From the NCBI RefSeq assembly GCF_000429965.1, contig NZ_AUCW01000017.1:1-64000 (forward strand): a DNA stretch of 64,000 nt, read 5' to 3'. The notes under the pieces are model-generated. The model was given only the letters and a program-made list of their open reading frames with translations. It was not told where the DNA came from and ran no database searches. The DNA comes from Desulfogranum mediterraneum DSM 13871. GTDB taxonomy: Bacteria; Desulfobacterota; Desulfobulbia; Desulfobulbales; Desulfobulbaceae. Positions 34,930 to 44,314 of the stretch are shown piece by piece; positions within the stretch are counted from its first letter, which is position 1; the number at the start of each line of letters is the position of its first letter. A program made the position numbers and the translations under genes.

Positions 34930-36297
34930 CTAACAGCGGGCCAACTTCAACTCCTGCCGCTGTCTGGCCTTCCGCTTGATGTAATCATCGGTTTCGCTGA
35001 CGATGACGCCGCTCAGACCGATCAGACCGATGAGGTTGGGGATGATCATCATCCCGTTGAAGCAGTCAGAGGCATTCCAGAGCAGATTCAGCTTGGCCAC
35101 CGCCCCCACCGGAACCAGCAGGATCCAGAGAATACGATAGGGCAAAACCGCCTTGATCCCGAACAGGTACTCGAAACATTTCTCCCCGTAGTATCCCCAA
35201 CCAAGGATGGTGGAGTAGGCAAAAAAGATCAGGCCGAAGCTGACGATGAACCCGCCCCATCCCCCGGGAATTCCGATGCTGAAGGCGTTTCCGGTCATGG
35301 TCACCACCTCGCCGCCCGTGTTCCAGACACCGGTCACGATCAGTACCAGCCCGGTCATGGAACAGACACAGATGGTGTCGATGAAGGTGCCGGTCATCGA
35401 TACCAGCGCCTGCTCGACAGGCTCCTTGGTCTTGGCCGCCGCAGCAGCAATGGGCGCGGTGCCCAGCCCGGCCTCGTTGGAGAAAACCCCTCGGGAGATC
35501 CCTTTCCTGATGGCTAACATGACCGCAGCCCCGGCAAAACCACCGCTGGCCGCGGTGCCGTTGAAGGCGCCATCGAAAACCATGGCAAAGGCCCCGGGAA
35601 TCTCGGAGGAATAGCGAAACAGGATCACCAGACAGCCGGCGACATAGACCAGGGCCATCACCGGGACAATCACAGAGGTAATCTTGCCGATCCGCTTCAC
35701 CCCGCCGAGAATAACCGCAGCCGTGGCAAGACAACAGACCATCCCGGACCAGATCGGGTCGACGCCCAGGTCCTTGAGGTTGCCGGCGATGGCATTGGCC
35801 TGGATCATGTTACCGGTCCCCAGGGCAGCGATACAGGCAAATACGGCAAAGGCGACTCCCAGCCACTTCTGTTTGAGGCCAAGCTCCAGATAATACATGG
35901 GACCGCCGTTCATCTCGCCATGCTCATCCTTAACCCTGTACTTCACCGCCAGGATCCCCTCCCCGTACTTGGTTGCCATGCCGAAGAAGGCGGCCAGCCA
36001 CATCCAAAAGAGGGCACCGGGGCCTCCCCAATAGATGGCCGTGGAGACCCCGATGATATTGCCGGTGCCGATGGTGGCTGCCAGCGCGGTCATCAGTGCC
36101 TGGAAGTGACTGATATCGCCGGGTTCGTCATCATGCTTACTGAACATGAGCCCAAAGGCGTAACCAAGCTTGTGCACCTGGATTCCCCTGAGCCTCACCG
36201 TCAGAATTACCCCGGTACCCACCAGAAGGGCCAGTACCGGCACCCCCCAGACCAATCCACTCAAGGTGGAAAAAAAGTCGTTCAACTGTCCAATCAT
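34930..36297 (-). CDS. AGCS-family sodium:alanine/glycine symporter
   Basis: A 455-residue inner-membrane protein with about 11 hydrophobic segments. Family landmarks are FQALMTALAATIGTGNIIGV, the AIYWGGPGALFWMWLAAFFG segment, KYGEGILAVKYR, GGPMYYLELGL and SNEAGLGTAPIAAAAAKTKE. It imports small neutral amino acids with sodium. It stands alone, with a promoter candidate about 235 bases upstream, leaving a long leader in which I found no recognised riboswitch. Confidence 0.93.
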   Translation of the reverse strand: MIGQLNDFFSTLSGLVWGVPVLALLVGTGVILTVRLRGIQVHKLGYAFGLMFSKHDDEPGDISHFQALMTALAATIGTGNIIGVSTAIYWGGPGALFWMWLAAFFGMATKYGEGILAVKYRVKDEHGEMNGGPMYYLELGLKQKWLGVAFAVFACIAALGTGNMIQANAIAGNLKDLGVDPIWSGMVCCLATAAVILGGVKRIGKITSVIVPVMALVYVAGCLVILFRYSSEIPGAFAMVFDGAFNGTAASGGFAGAAVMLAIRKGISRGVFSNEAGLGTAPIAAAAAKTKEPVEQALVSMTGTFIDTICVCSMTGLVLIVTGVWNTGGEVVTMTGNAFSIGIPGGWGGFIVSFGLIFFAYSTILGWGYYGEKCFEYLFGIKAVLPYRILWILLVPVGAVAKLNLLWNASDCFNGMMIIPNLIGLIGLSGVIVSETDDYIKRKARQRQELKLARC

Positions 36298-36530
36298 GAT
36301 CTCTCTCTACTCCTTGGTTCTGTTCCCACCAACACACCGCCTGCTCATCTGTTTCAAGAAAGGCGCCAGGTCGGAAAAGGCAATTAAGGTATGGGGCCCT
36401 GCAAAAGGCAGCGCTCCAGACTTCGATCTCACCCCCTGTCTCCGGGGGCTGGCACACGGGCGATCTGCAGGAGAAATTGTCCGCCGGCAGACCTGCGCAT
36501 GTCTCGAAGCCATGTCATAAAAAATTGTGA

Positions 36531-36559
36531 TGATTACTGCCAATTCAGCCCGCTGTCAA
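36531..36559 (-). promoter_or_regulatory. Candidate promoter of the AGCS symporter
   Basis: On the minus strand TTGACA (36554-36559) and TAATCA (36531-36536) are 17 bases apart. The -35 overlaps the perfect palindrome TGTCAATTGACA (36554-36565), a possible operator. Confidence 0.4.
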
Positions 36560-36565
36560 TTGACA

Positions 36566-37237
36566 ATTAGTTAATTACCATAAACCTACGTACTATCTAT
36601 TTTTTTTAATATTATCATAAAATTATATTAATAGAATTTGGCGGTTGCAGCCGGCTTATCTCCCGCTTACTTTCGCCCAAGGCATCCCCCCGCTCTCTTC
36701 CTGAAGGGTACAATCAACCCTCGCCGGCTCACGGGCTATTTGACGAACAACGGACAAGCTGATTGTCGATAGCTGTTGGCCAAGGTACTGCACCGGGCGT
36801 GCAGCGATCACGCGGCAGAGCTGACCTAAGAGACTCAGCAAAATGGTTTAAAAACTTGATGATGCAGCGTAAACATGAGTGGAATTTGCCGGAATTTCTG
36901 TCAAGGGTGAATTGATGGAGGGAGTTGCCACTGATCGCGATTTTCTCGAACAGAGATAATGCGCCATAGGGTAATCGTTTGCGGAATACGGCAGAGCCAT
37001 GCTCGACGATAAATCGAAACAACTGGATTTAGTCTATGCTGGTCGTTTACCTGCTCATTGGCTGAAGGAAAAGCTCCTTTAAGGATAGGAGGTGATCAGT
37101 GCAATATGCGGTTCCCGGGGAGATTCAAGCGCCCCTCTTCCCTACTCCCCATACCTGAGACCAAGCCGAGTCCTTAGCGCCTAACAGTGTATCTGCCGGG
37201 GGAAACCAGCCTCCTGGTCAAGGACAGTGCAGGCAGG
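36566..37237. other. Intergenic, no intact gene
   Basis: An AT-rich stretch (36590-36640) followed by sequence with scattered coding-like fragments. A plus-strand mini-frame at 36999 reads MLDDKSKQLDLVYAGRLPAH before stopping. Nothing was recognised with confidence. Confidence 0.4.
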
Positions 37238-37727
37238 CTAGTGCCTGTTCCAGACGTTAAACCAGAGGGGTGTCGGCGGGGCAGGCGGCCAGTGCTCGAT
37301 GCTCAGTTGCATCCCCTTGACCATGGAGAGCTGCTGAGCAATCACGACACCACCCGGTGCCAGGCTGCGGCTGAACAGGGCCAGAGCCGTATCAACGGCA
37401 CGGAGTTCCTGTACCACCTTAGGCTGCCCCATGACAAGCTGGGGCGTGTACCTGGCCAAGCTTGCCTCCAGGGTACGCGCAGCCGCTCACGCTGATGGTT
37501 GAGTGATTGGTTCAGAGAGAGGGTGGCTGCCGGCTGGTTGGAGGGCTTATCCTCGGGCCGGGGCTGGATCACCAGCATTAACAGATGCTCGTCCTCACCC
37601 AGTTGTCCCAACCATTGGCGCAGCTGTCCGAGGTCGCCCTTTCTCGGAAACAGGTTTTCCCGTATGCACCATGGGCTTGCCTCTGCCAGCCTTTGATATA
37701 CTGATGAAAATCACGGGAAACCGGCCG
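37238..37727 (-). pseudogene. Frameshifted remnant of an unknown protein
   Basis: On the minus strand a frame from about 37727 reads YQRLAEASPWCIRENLFPRK, continues through LGQLGEDEHLLMLVIQPRPE and SLNQSLNHQRERLR, then must shift frame near 37480 to continue RTLEASLARYTPQLVMGQPK and ALFSRSLAPGGVVIAQQLS to a stop at 37238. Both halves have consistent protein composition and join smoothly. There is no start codon upstream (a TGA interrupts). No family is recognised. The piece looks like the C-terminal part of a decayed gene. Confidence 0.5.
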
Positions 37728-37859
37728 AGAAGGATCACCCTCCTTCAAGCGAACAAACTCTGGTGAGTACGGGATGCAGTCAAGGTCAGAGCTCACTCGC
37801 CTGACAGCTTGATAGCGGCCCACCCGGCAGCCGGAGATGGGGGAGGAACGAAAAGTTGC

Positions 37860-38393
37860 CTATTGAGGTGGTCGGTGAACTGGGGAGGAAACCTTGGCAG
37901 AGTGGATGAACAGCGCCCGGATTTTATCCCAAAAATCACCGCCTAAGACTATAAAGCTTAGCAGTAAAATCAGATCACCGATGATGGCAAAGAGGAGGTG
38001 GTTTTCTGTATAGACGGGAATCCATTGGATACAGTAGACTGATAGCCAGCCAAAGAGGATAGGCAGAATAAACAGGGCCAAGCCGATGGTATAACGCAGC
38101 TTACCCACTGTTTGCGGAGGCCCATGTTGCCTGAACAGGGTGGCTGCCTTTTTTTTTGAGATAGGCGTAACCATCCTTGCCCATGACGGCTATCGCTGCC
38201 ATGCCGAGAACCTCCGCCCCCACCAACAGGGGGCCCCACTGATCGAGGCCGTTGCAGCGGTGGAGAGATTGAACCAAGCGACCAGGGGTATTCCTGTAAG
38301 AGGAGTGACAACACTCAGCATAAACAGGCCGATTCCGCACTTCAGCCGCCAACTTAGCTCCTCTCCCCTGGAAACACGTACCTGATTCTCCAT
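37860..38393 (-). pseudogene. Transporter-suffix-domain-like membrane protein, two frameshifts
   Basis: The start MENQVRVSRGEELSWRLKCG has a good ribosome site (AGAGGTGTTATC). The product then reads LFMLSVVTPLTGIPLVAWFN, shifts frame within a G4C5 run near 38230, continues PLLVGAEVLGMAAIAVMGKD, shifts back within a run of nine A near 38150, and ends with GPPQTVGKLRYTIGLALFIL and LGGDFWDKIRALFIHSAKV. Joined, it is about 177 residues with four to five membrane segments and matches the transporter suffix domain family as I remember it. The two shifts cancel in frame. It could be sequencing error, a pseudogene or recoding. Confidence 0.65.
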
Positions 38394-38489
38394 GATAACA
38401 CCTCTGGGTTCAACCTTGTAAAATGGGCCAACGCTCCTCTTGGCACCTGGGCTGGCCTCAGCTGATCTAGAGGGTCGCAACTGACTATA

Positions 38490-38629
38490 GGCCACCTTGA
38501 AAAAAAGCTTTTTCTTCCAATCTCGACCTTGCGCTCAAAATCTTATCTTCGGAATATCAGATATATGCCTACGGTAAAATTTATCGCGCGCCTTGACCTT
38601 GATCGAAAAATTAATTTTTCAAGGTACCC
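38490..38629 (+). repeat. Dispersed TIR repeat, copy F (full length)
   Basis: Full-length copy with GGCCACCTTGAAAAA, CGCGCGCCTTGACCTTGATC and TTTTTCAAGGTACCC. It lies upstream of the frameshifted membrane gene on one side and of the 38958 gene on the other. Confidence 0.9.
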
Positions 38630-38957
38630 TATATTGGATCCAGCCTGTACCAGCCCATAGCCATGGATAGCGGCCTCTTCAAAATCCATATTCAGCCCCC
38701 GGCCCCCTATCATGGTTCAAGCTGCCCTAAAAGCTCCAGGAGCACCCTGCCAGGATAAGCGCAAGCTGGTGAGATTTGCTAAAAAAAAACTCTAAACACT
38801 CCTTGGCGAGCAGTGATCTTGATCTTTTCGATCCTGGCCTGATTCTTTCTACCCTCCTCTGCTCGCGCTGCTGTATAGTATACATACTTCATCAAGGCAG
38901 CTTCGGTATCCCCCTCCCCTTTGCAATCAATGATTGCTCATTCCTAAGGATCCCGCC

Positions 38958-39974
38958 ATGAAGCACACCGAGCCGACCGCCCCTAAGAGTTCCTGGCTGA
39001 GGAGAGTGTTCAACAGCTTTCAGCAAAAAAACATTCAGTCCCGTGTTGTTGACCACTCGGTCAACTTGGTCGTGGACACGGCAGACAGCAAGATCAGGCT
39101 GGTCTCAGGCTACAGGAGGCAGCTCGAACCAGCCCTTATCATGGCCATGGAATACAGCAGACGGCTCGTCTCCCAAATCCCCGGCCCCATCCGAATCGAT
39201 CGCAGCAGATACTCGCAAGACGCACTGCTCAGGGCCATATTTCCCTCGAGCAAACAGTTGTCCGACTTTCTCAAAACCTCCATGGCCAACCTGGCTCAGC
39301 CAGTCACCGCCACAGCCACGGGCGAGATCGTGGCCCTGCTGACCATGTCGCAGCGACGAAAAACCATCTATGGGCATCAACAACAGGGAGAACTCACCTT
39401 ACGGGACGTGCCCATGGAGGCGGTCACCTTTTACGACCACCTCCTGGTCGCTCCCAGCACCAGCCTGGCGGCCACGCTTGCCCAGCTTGAAGAGCGGGCC
39501 CTGGAACTCTTGGCCACCGTGGCCATGGAAACGATCCATGGCCTGCAAGAAGAGTTGGCATTGCTGAGGGAAGAACGGAGTCACCTGGCCTCAATGCGCA
39601 ACATCCTTCAGGGAAAAAACCGGGCATTCAGTCATTTTGCCCCACCCAGTCACACAACCAGGCGAAAGATAGAGGCAATAAGCACTGCCATGGTTGAAAA
39701 AGAAGAGGAGATTGCCGCTGCCCGAAGAGAGATCGGCGAACCGGCAGACGCACTTCGCCACCTGGTCAGGATCCTGAGTAATCCGGAGTCGGCCCTGATC
39801 ATGGAACAACTCTCCCTTGACCTGAACTGGATGAACGTGGTAATGGACCGCCTCGACAGCCGGCAGCAGGGGGAAAGTAATCGGATCAGTCTGGCCCGGT
39901 TCTCACTGAACAGGGAGTTAGAGCGTCAGGGTATCCTGGTCTGCTTCCCCGCGGAGGAGGCGATCTCGCCTTGA
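38958..39974 (+). CDS. Hypothetical coiled-coil protein
   Basis: A 338-residue soluble protein. The N-terminus is basic (APKSSWLRRVFNSFQQKNIQ). The middle (about 120-180) has a compact mixed domain (TGEIVALLTMSQRRKTIYGH). Residues about 190-290 are a long helical, Leu/Glu/Arg-rich stretch with coiled-coil character (LEERALELLATVAMETIHGL, EKEEEIAAARREIGEPADAL). No signal peptide, membrane segment or known catalytic motif is seen. ATG 38958 is chosen because TAAGGATCCCGCC precedes it. The family is not recognised. It stands alone between two repeat copies. Confidence 0.7.
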   Translation: MKHTEPTAPKSSWLRRVFNSFQQKNIQSRVVDHSVNLVVDTADSKIRLVSGYRRQLEPALIMAMEYSRRLVSQIPGPIRIDRSRYSQDALLRAIFPSSKQLSDFLKTSMANLAQPVTATATGEIVALLTMSQRRKTIYGHQQQGELTLRDVPMEAVTFYDHLLVAPSTSLAATLAQLEERALELLATVAMETIHGLQEELALLREERSHLASMRNILQGKNRAFSHFAPPSHTTRRKIEAISTAMVEKEEEIAAARREIGEPADALRHLVRILSNPESALIMEQLSLDLNWMNVVMDRLDSRQQGESNRISLARFSLNRELERQGILVCFPAEEAISP

Positions 39975-40048
39975 CGATGGTGTGGTTCTACGAACCGGCG
40001 GTTTTCGCCGTGCAGGGTTTGAGCATTGGAAGGATGAAGCTCGTTTAA

Positions 40049-40199
40049 GGCGAGCTTGAAAAGTTGCTTTTTCTTCCCATTTCTGCGTTGTGGTGAATTA
40101 TGGTGAAAATTGTTTCCTCGGGGTATCCGTTATATGGCTGGGGAGAATTTTCCCCAGACCTTGATCTTGATCGAAAAATCTGACTTTTCAAAGTACCCT
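40049..40199 (+). repeat. Dispersed TIR repeat, copy G (diverged)
   Basis: A 151-bp variant: GGCGAGCTTGAAAAGTTGCT at the left, a changed core (GTGGTGAATTATGGTGAAAA), then GACCTTGATCTTGATCGAAA and CTTTTCAAAGTACCC at the right. Both ends carry matching substitutions (CTTGAAAAG / CTTTTCAAAG), so terminal pairing is largely kept. Confidence 0.8.
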
Positions 40200-40292
40200 G
40201 AAGTAAATGTTACGCCTTGCCCTCGATGGCATCGCAGGCCTGAGCTTCATTAAAGAACAAAACTATCCCAGCCAGCCAGGAGAAAAGATATC

Positions 40293-40928
40293 ATGGATCC
40301 AGCCCTCATCCTCACGGTCCTCTTTATTACCGGTCTGATCGTCGAAGCCATGACCGGAGCCATTGCTGCCGGTGAACACCAGATGGACCTCTTCGGGGTG
40401 TTGGTGGTGGCCAATGTCACGGCCTTTGGCGGCGGGGTGATCAGGGACGTAATCCTGGGACGGGCTCCCATGCTCTTTATTGCCAAGCCGGACCTGCTGC
40501 TGTTTACCTCAATGGCAGCCCTGGTGATGGTGCTCACTGCCCGCTATTTCAACCGGCTCAGGTGGTTCTTTCTGGGCCTGGATGCCCTGGGTCTGATCAC
40601 CTTTACCATCATCGGGGCCACCCGTGCCCTGGAGATGGGATACGGCATAGCCGTGGCCTCGTTGACGGGCATCAGCACCGGAGTCTTTGGCGGTATTCTC
40701 CGCGACATCCTCTGCAACCGTATCCCCCTGGCCTTTCAGAAGGAACTGTATGCCAGCGTCTCCATCTCTGCGGTCTGGCTCTACCTCTTACTGACCGAGG
40801 GTGGAGTGGGGGACACGGTGGCTGTACCGCTGACCCTGCTCTTCGGCTTCAGCTTCAGGATGCTGGCCATCCGCTTTGACTGGCATATCCCTAAATTTGT
40901 CTACCACATCAACACGCTGGATGAATGA
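40293..40928 (+). CDS. TRIC-family cation channel (YadS/YicG type)
   Basis: A 211-residue inner-membrane protein with seven hydrophobic segments and the internal duplication of the UPF0126/TRIC family: TAFGGGVIRDVILGRAPML in the first half and TGVFGGILRDILCNRIPLAF in the second. These glycine-rich kinks line the pore of trimeric cation channels; the physiological role in bacteria is unclear. GGAGAAAAGATATC precedes the ATG. It stands alone after a repeat copy. Confidence 0.9.
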   Translation: MDPALILTVLFITGLIVEAMTGAIAAGEHQMDLFGVLVVANVTAFGGGVIRDVILGRAPMLFIAKPDLLLFTSMAALVMVLTARYFNRLRWFFLGLDALGLITFTIIGATRALEMGYGIAVASLTGISTGVFGGILRDILCNRIPLAFQKELYASVSISAVWLYLLLTEGGVGDTVAVPLTLLFGFSFRMLAIRFDWHIPKFVYHINTLDE

Positions 40929-41206
40929 GCAGGGCCAAGCGCAGGGCACAACCAGGTGAGATTGCTGCGCAGCAGCGAAACAACTCAGGAAGTACCGATT
41001 ATGCCGATCATCCGGCTCAAACCAGCAGAGGCAAGCTGCCCGGCCACCAGGGTTAACAGGGTTGCCCCTCTCTGCTGTTTTCCTCTCACGACCCTGCCCC
41101 TGGCTGGGAGGAAGGGGCCGGGTATCCTCGGGCTTCTTGGCGATTTCAACCCATGGGGACGAACTCCTGTCAGTAAGACCTGGCCTATAACCGGGGAATG
41201 CAGGGC

Positions 41207-41416
41207 CTAAATTCCCTCCTCCATCACCGAACCGGGCCCGGCCAGCGGCCGGAAGGTGAACTTGGAGGAACCGCAGTGGGGGCACTTCCAGTCATCGGGC
41301 AAGTCCTCAAAGGCGGTACCTGCAGGGGTGTTGGTCTTGGGCTCTCCCTTATCAGGATCATAGATGTAGCCACAGTTACTTACTTGACATTGAAACATAT
41401 TTTTCGGATCTGCCAT
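41207..41416 (-). CDS. Rubredoxin with a Cx4C first motif
   Basis: A 69-residue iron protein: [18 protein letters not shown] (C10 and C15, spaced CxxxxC) and [13 protein letters not shown] (C45 and C48, CxxC). Ordinary rubredoxins have CxxC in both places. A CxxxxC first motif is known for Desulfovibrio desulfuricans Rd2. Loop content is otherwise normal ([14 protein letters not shown]). A C-terminal extension of about 14 residues follows. It probably carries electrons in oxygen or peroxide defence. ATG 41416 is set by AAAAGGAGAGAGAG upstream; the longer frame is hydrophobic and unlikely. Confidence 0.92.
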   Translation of the reverse strand: MADPKNMFQCQVSNCGYIYDPDKGEPKTNTPAGTAFEDLPDDWKCPHCGSSKFTFRPLAGPGSVMEEGI

Positions 41417-41828
41417 CTCTCTCTCCTTTTGCTTATGATTTGCTATCATAAAAAATTGTAGCAGCATAATCAATCAAGGTCAAAGCAAAGAAGATCAGTG
41501 AGGCTTGGTGATACGGGTCTGGCCGGATCTGTCAACGAGTGAACTGCGGGGTACTTTTCCCTTTTAAGTCATTCATCTGATTGCTCTCATTGCCACGCAG
41601 ACAGGAATCCGGTCCTGGCTGAAATGTGGCCACTCCAGTCCAGACCCGGCAGCCCGCCTGCGCGGCCATCAGCTCAATAAAATGAGCATCACGGCAGAGA
41701 AGTGCGTGGCAGCCAGCCAGAGGATATGGCATAGTGGGATCAACTCACGGAAAGCCGGGTCTACCTGCGGGGCGTCCAAGGGCAGCCACCGCCTCCCAGG
41801 CCTCGCCTTTAACATCATCAGGAAAAAA
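41417..41828. other. Intergenic between rubredoxin and the 41829 gene
   Basis: No gene called. The frame of the next gene is open back to 41682, but that part lacks family-like composition. Confidence 0.45.
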
Positions 41829-42407
41829 GTGGACGATACGGAAAGGACCAACGCGGAGATCACAGGGATACTGGAACAATATATCCACGGCAAGGATGAC
41901 GATCGTTATCCCCTTCTCGAAGAGATCTATGACCAGGAGGCGTTGCTGAGCTTCTCTGTCCGGACAGCAGGCATCACTTTTCCGGAGCGCATAGAGGGCA
42001 ACCGTGAGATTGCCCGGGTCCTTTCTGCGGACTTTAACACGAAGTACAAGGAGGTAAGAACCTACTACCTCGCCCCGGTCTCTGCCTGCCGCATTTCCCT
42101 GGCTGTGACGGCACAACCCTGGCTGGTGCTGATGAGGGAACGGACAGGCGGACTGCTGAAAGTCGGCTGCGGCCTCTACGACTGGCATTTTTGCCAGGCT
42201 CCTGACAGTTCCCAGCAGATTAGGAGCCACCGGATCACCATTGCCGAGATGATCGATCTCCCCGACCAGAGTGATCAACTCTTAGCCCACCTTCAGCAAC
42301 AACTGCCCTACCCCTGGACCGACCGGCAGACGGTTGTCTCCCTGCTGGCCCGCTATGAGGAGTTGAGCGATCTGGTCAGATACCTCCAGAATCAGCCCCA
42401 CAAATAG
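41829..42407 (+). CDS. Hypothetical protein, possibly NTF2-like fold
   Basis: A 192-residue soluble protein. The first 110 residues (NAEITGILEQYIHGKDDDRY, DQEALLSFSVRTAGITFPER, IEGNREIARVLSADF) have the pattern of SnoaL/NTF2-like domains, where a helix is followed by a curved sheet. This is inference from layout, not a confirmed match. The C-terminal third is helical (SDQLLAHLQQQLPYPWTDRQ). The start is a GTG at 41829 preceded by AGGAAAAAA; an ATG 49 codons upstream lacks a ribosome site. The role is unknown. Confidence 0.6.
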   Translation: MDDTERTNAEITGILEQYIHGKDDDRYPLLEEIYDQEALLSFSVRTAGITFPERIEGNREIARVLSADFNTKYKEVRTYYLAPVSACRISLAVTAQPWLVLMRERTGGLLKVGCGLYDWHFCQAPDSSQQIRSHRITIAEMIDLPDQSDQLLAHLQQQLPYPWTDRQTVVSLLARYEELSDLVRYLQNQPHK

Positions 42408-42430
42408 CTACTCCCAGGCATATCCGATAA

Positions 42431-42737
42431 ACCGCTGACCGTATCCGCCATACCCTTGGCTTTGAACTCCTTGCCCTGGGCATCATCACCTTCCCGGCTG
42501 CCGCCCTCCTGGGCAAGGGCCTGGTCCAGACCGCAACCCTGTGCAAGCACCACATCCTGACCGCCCCTCCCCTCTTTAGTCAGCGCTACAACCTGCTGCC
42601 TGCTGCCTGGTGGCTGGTGGTAACCATCTGGGCAGCCCTGCTGACAACACCCGGTTTTGCCCTGATTTTTTTCGGGCTATTCCTTGATCTACAACTGGGC
42701 CCATGACCAGCTGTTCCCGCCCAGGGCTGAGGCCTGA
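42431..42737 (+). pseudogene. Remnant of a PACE-family efflux protein
   Basis: The frame from 42431 reads ADRIRHTLGFELLALGIITF then PAAALLGKGLVQTATL, the start of a bacterial transmembrane-pair domain as in PACE exporters (RxxHxxxFE). Further on, WWLVVTIWAALLTTPGFALI leads, after a frame change, to YNWAHDQLFPPRAEA and a stop, matching the PACE C-terminal YNWxxDxLFP phrase. There is no start codon, the middle is shortened and at least one frameshift is present. It is a decayed gene. Confidence 0.6.
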
Positions 42738-42896
42738 AGATACGCCTCCATGTCTTCCTGGACACATCGCGCCTGTTCCTGGCCATAACACCGGACCATC
42801 AACCAAGCCAGTTACCGCGAAAGCGGACGCGATCCCTTTCACTGTCTCATTCTGCTGCCAGGGTGTACCTGGGCATGATTTCTTCTCCACCTGGCT

Positions 42897-42925
42897 GGAA
42901 CCGAGAGTGCTAACTGGTATATACT
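42897..42925 (+). promoter_or_regulatory. Candidate promoter of the TPR/ECF cassette
   Basis: GGAACC (42897-42902) and TATACT (42920-42925) are 17 bases apart, about 110 bases upstream of the lipoprotein start. GGAAC is the usual -35 of ECF sigma factors and an ECF gene is in this cassette, so self-activation is possible; the -10 looks housekeeping-like. Confidence 0.35.
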
Positions 42926-43036
42926 TTGCTTAAGCCATTGCATTCTCCCCAGGTTCTACCTGGAGATCAAGACAGAGGAGCGCTGCAGCCAATAGGCGGC
43001 TTTCGCAATCAGAACAATCTATCCAGGGAGAGATAT

Positions 43037-44086
43037 ATGTATCCAGCAGACCAACCTACACCATTCAGCAGAGCCGCCTGGTCCAGGACCGCTCTTTTCC
43101 TTTTGCTGCTTCTTGCTCTTCTCCAGGGCTGTGCCCAGCGCAGCTTCCAATCCACCTTTCATGGGCTTCGCTACGATATCGTAGGTGAGCACTACCTCAT
43201 GCTCCGGGACTATGAGCAGGGGTATGCCTATTTCAAAGAGGCGGTCAAGACCCACCCGGATAATGCTGAGGCCAGCTACTTCACCGGCCGCTTCCTCCTG
43301 GCATCCAAGCGTTACAAGGCCGCCCTTCCCTACCTGAAAAAAGCGGTGATCCTCCTTCCCAAAGAGCCTGACTATCACTTCTGGCTGGGAGTTGCCTATG
43401 GGGCAAACAGGCAGAGGGACAAAGAAAAAAAGAGCTATCAGCAAGCACTGGCCCTGGACAAGAAACATCTCCAGGCCCTGATATACCTGGGCAACAATCT
43501 CCTGGGCAGCAAACAATATCAACAGGCCCTTGTTCTCTATGCCAAGGCCCTGCGTATTTGGCCCAATAGCCCTGCTGCCCTCTATAACCGCGCCCTTGCT
43601 GCACACTACCTCCAGCGTACCCCGGAAGAGCGAACCGCCTGGCTTGAGTACCTCCGCCACTACCCTTCCGGTGGATTGGCACGACGGGCCGTGGCCCACC
43701 TCAACGGCCTGGGAGACTTTTCCTATCGGCTCCAGCAACTGGGAGCAAGATCCCTCTCCCTGCCCAAGATTACCTTCACACCCTTGAGCGCTACCCTGGA
43801 CAAGGCCAGCCGCCCTGCCCTGGACCTGGTAGGAGCAACCGCTGCCAACCTTGACAGGGGTACCCTGGATCTGGTGGTCTATCAAAAAAACAACGCCGGC
43901 CTGGCCCGCAGGAGAGCGCTGAGCATCAAGCGCTATCTCAGCCGCAAATTTCCTGAGCTGGCTGGCAACAGGATCCGCCTGAGCTGGTTCTCCAGCGCAG
44001 AGCGAATCAGGATCAAGGGGCGGCGGCTGAGCATCGATGAATCGGTTCGCTTCATCCTGACTCCCCCTAAAATGCAAAAAAAGTGA
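43037..44086 (+). CDS. TPR lipoprotein with OmpA-like C-terminal domain
   Basis: A 349-residue protein. Signal peptide with lipobox: RTALFLLLLLALLQGC, cleavage before Cys at about 32. Residues about 50-200 are four or more TPR units (EQGYAYFKEAVKTHPDNAEA, YKAALPYLKKAVILLPKEPD, KEKKSYQQALALDKKHLQAL, YQQALVLYAKALRIWPNSPA). Residues about 245-345 form an OmpA-like domain: TLDLVVYQ, LARRRALSIKRYL and IRLSWF, without the Asp that normally binds peptidoglycan. The membrane TPR protein two genes downstream has the same TPR-plus-OmpA-like plan. ATG 43037 is set by AGGGAGAGATAT. It probably works at the envelope with that paralog. Confidence 0.82.
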   Translation: MYPADQPTPFSRAAWSRTALFLLLLLALLQGCAQRSFQSTFHGLRYDIVGEHYLMLRDYEQGYAYFKEAVKTHPDNAEASYFTGRFLLASKRYKAALPYLKKAVILLPKEPDYHFWLGVAYGANRQRDKEKKSYQQALALDKKHLQALIYLGNNLLGSKQYQQALVLYAKALRIWPNSPAALYNRALAAHYLQRTPEERTAWLEYLRHYPSGGLARRAVAHLNGLGDFSYRLQQLGARSLSLPKITFTPLSATLDKASRPALDLVGATAANLDRGTLDLVVYQKNNAGLARRRALSIKRYLSRKFPELAGNRIRLSWFSSAERIRIKGRRLSIDESVRFILTPPKMQKK

Positions 44087-44314
44087 CTATTCCTCTGCCA
44101 AAAGTGACGCTTGCCCCAGGCAGACGTATATAGAGGTAGAAAGACTCCACTGCCAAGCGTCCCAGACAGGGTGTCCAGCAGACCGGGTCGTAGCGGCAAA
44201 GGAAAGCACGGTAACCTAGACGCTGCTACCCGGCCTGAACTGAGCCTGTAACCATGTACAGACACGGAACCCCTTGGGTAAGACGACAGCTATGAACCAG
44301 AGCGTAAAGAGCGC

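Noticed and set aside
36298-36530. Possible glycine riboswitch in the long leader of the AGCS symporter
   Set aside because: The conserved CGCCGAAGGGG and CTCTCAGGC-type phrases of glycine aptamers were not found on the minus strand.
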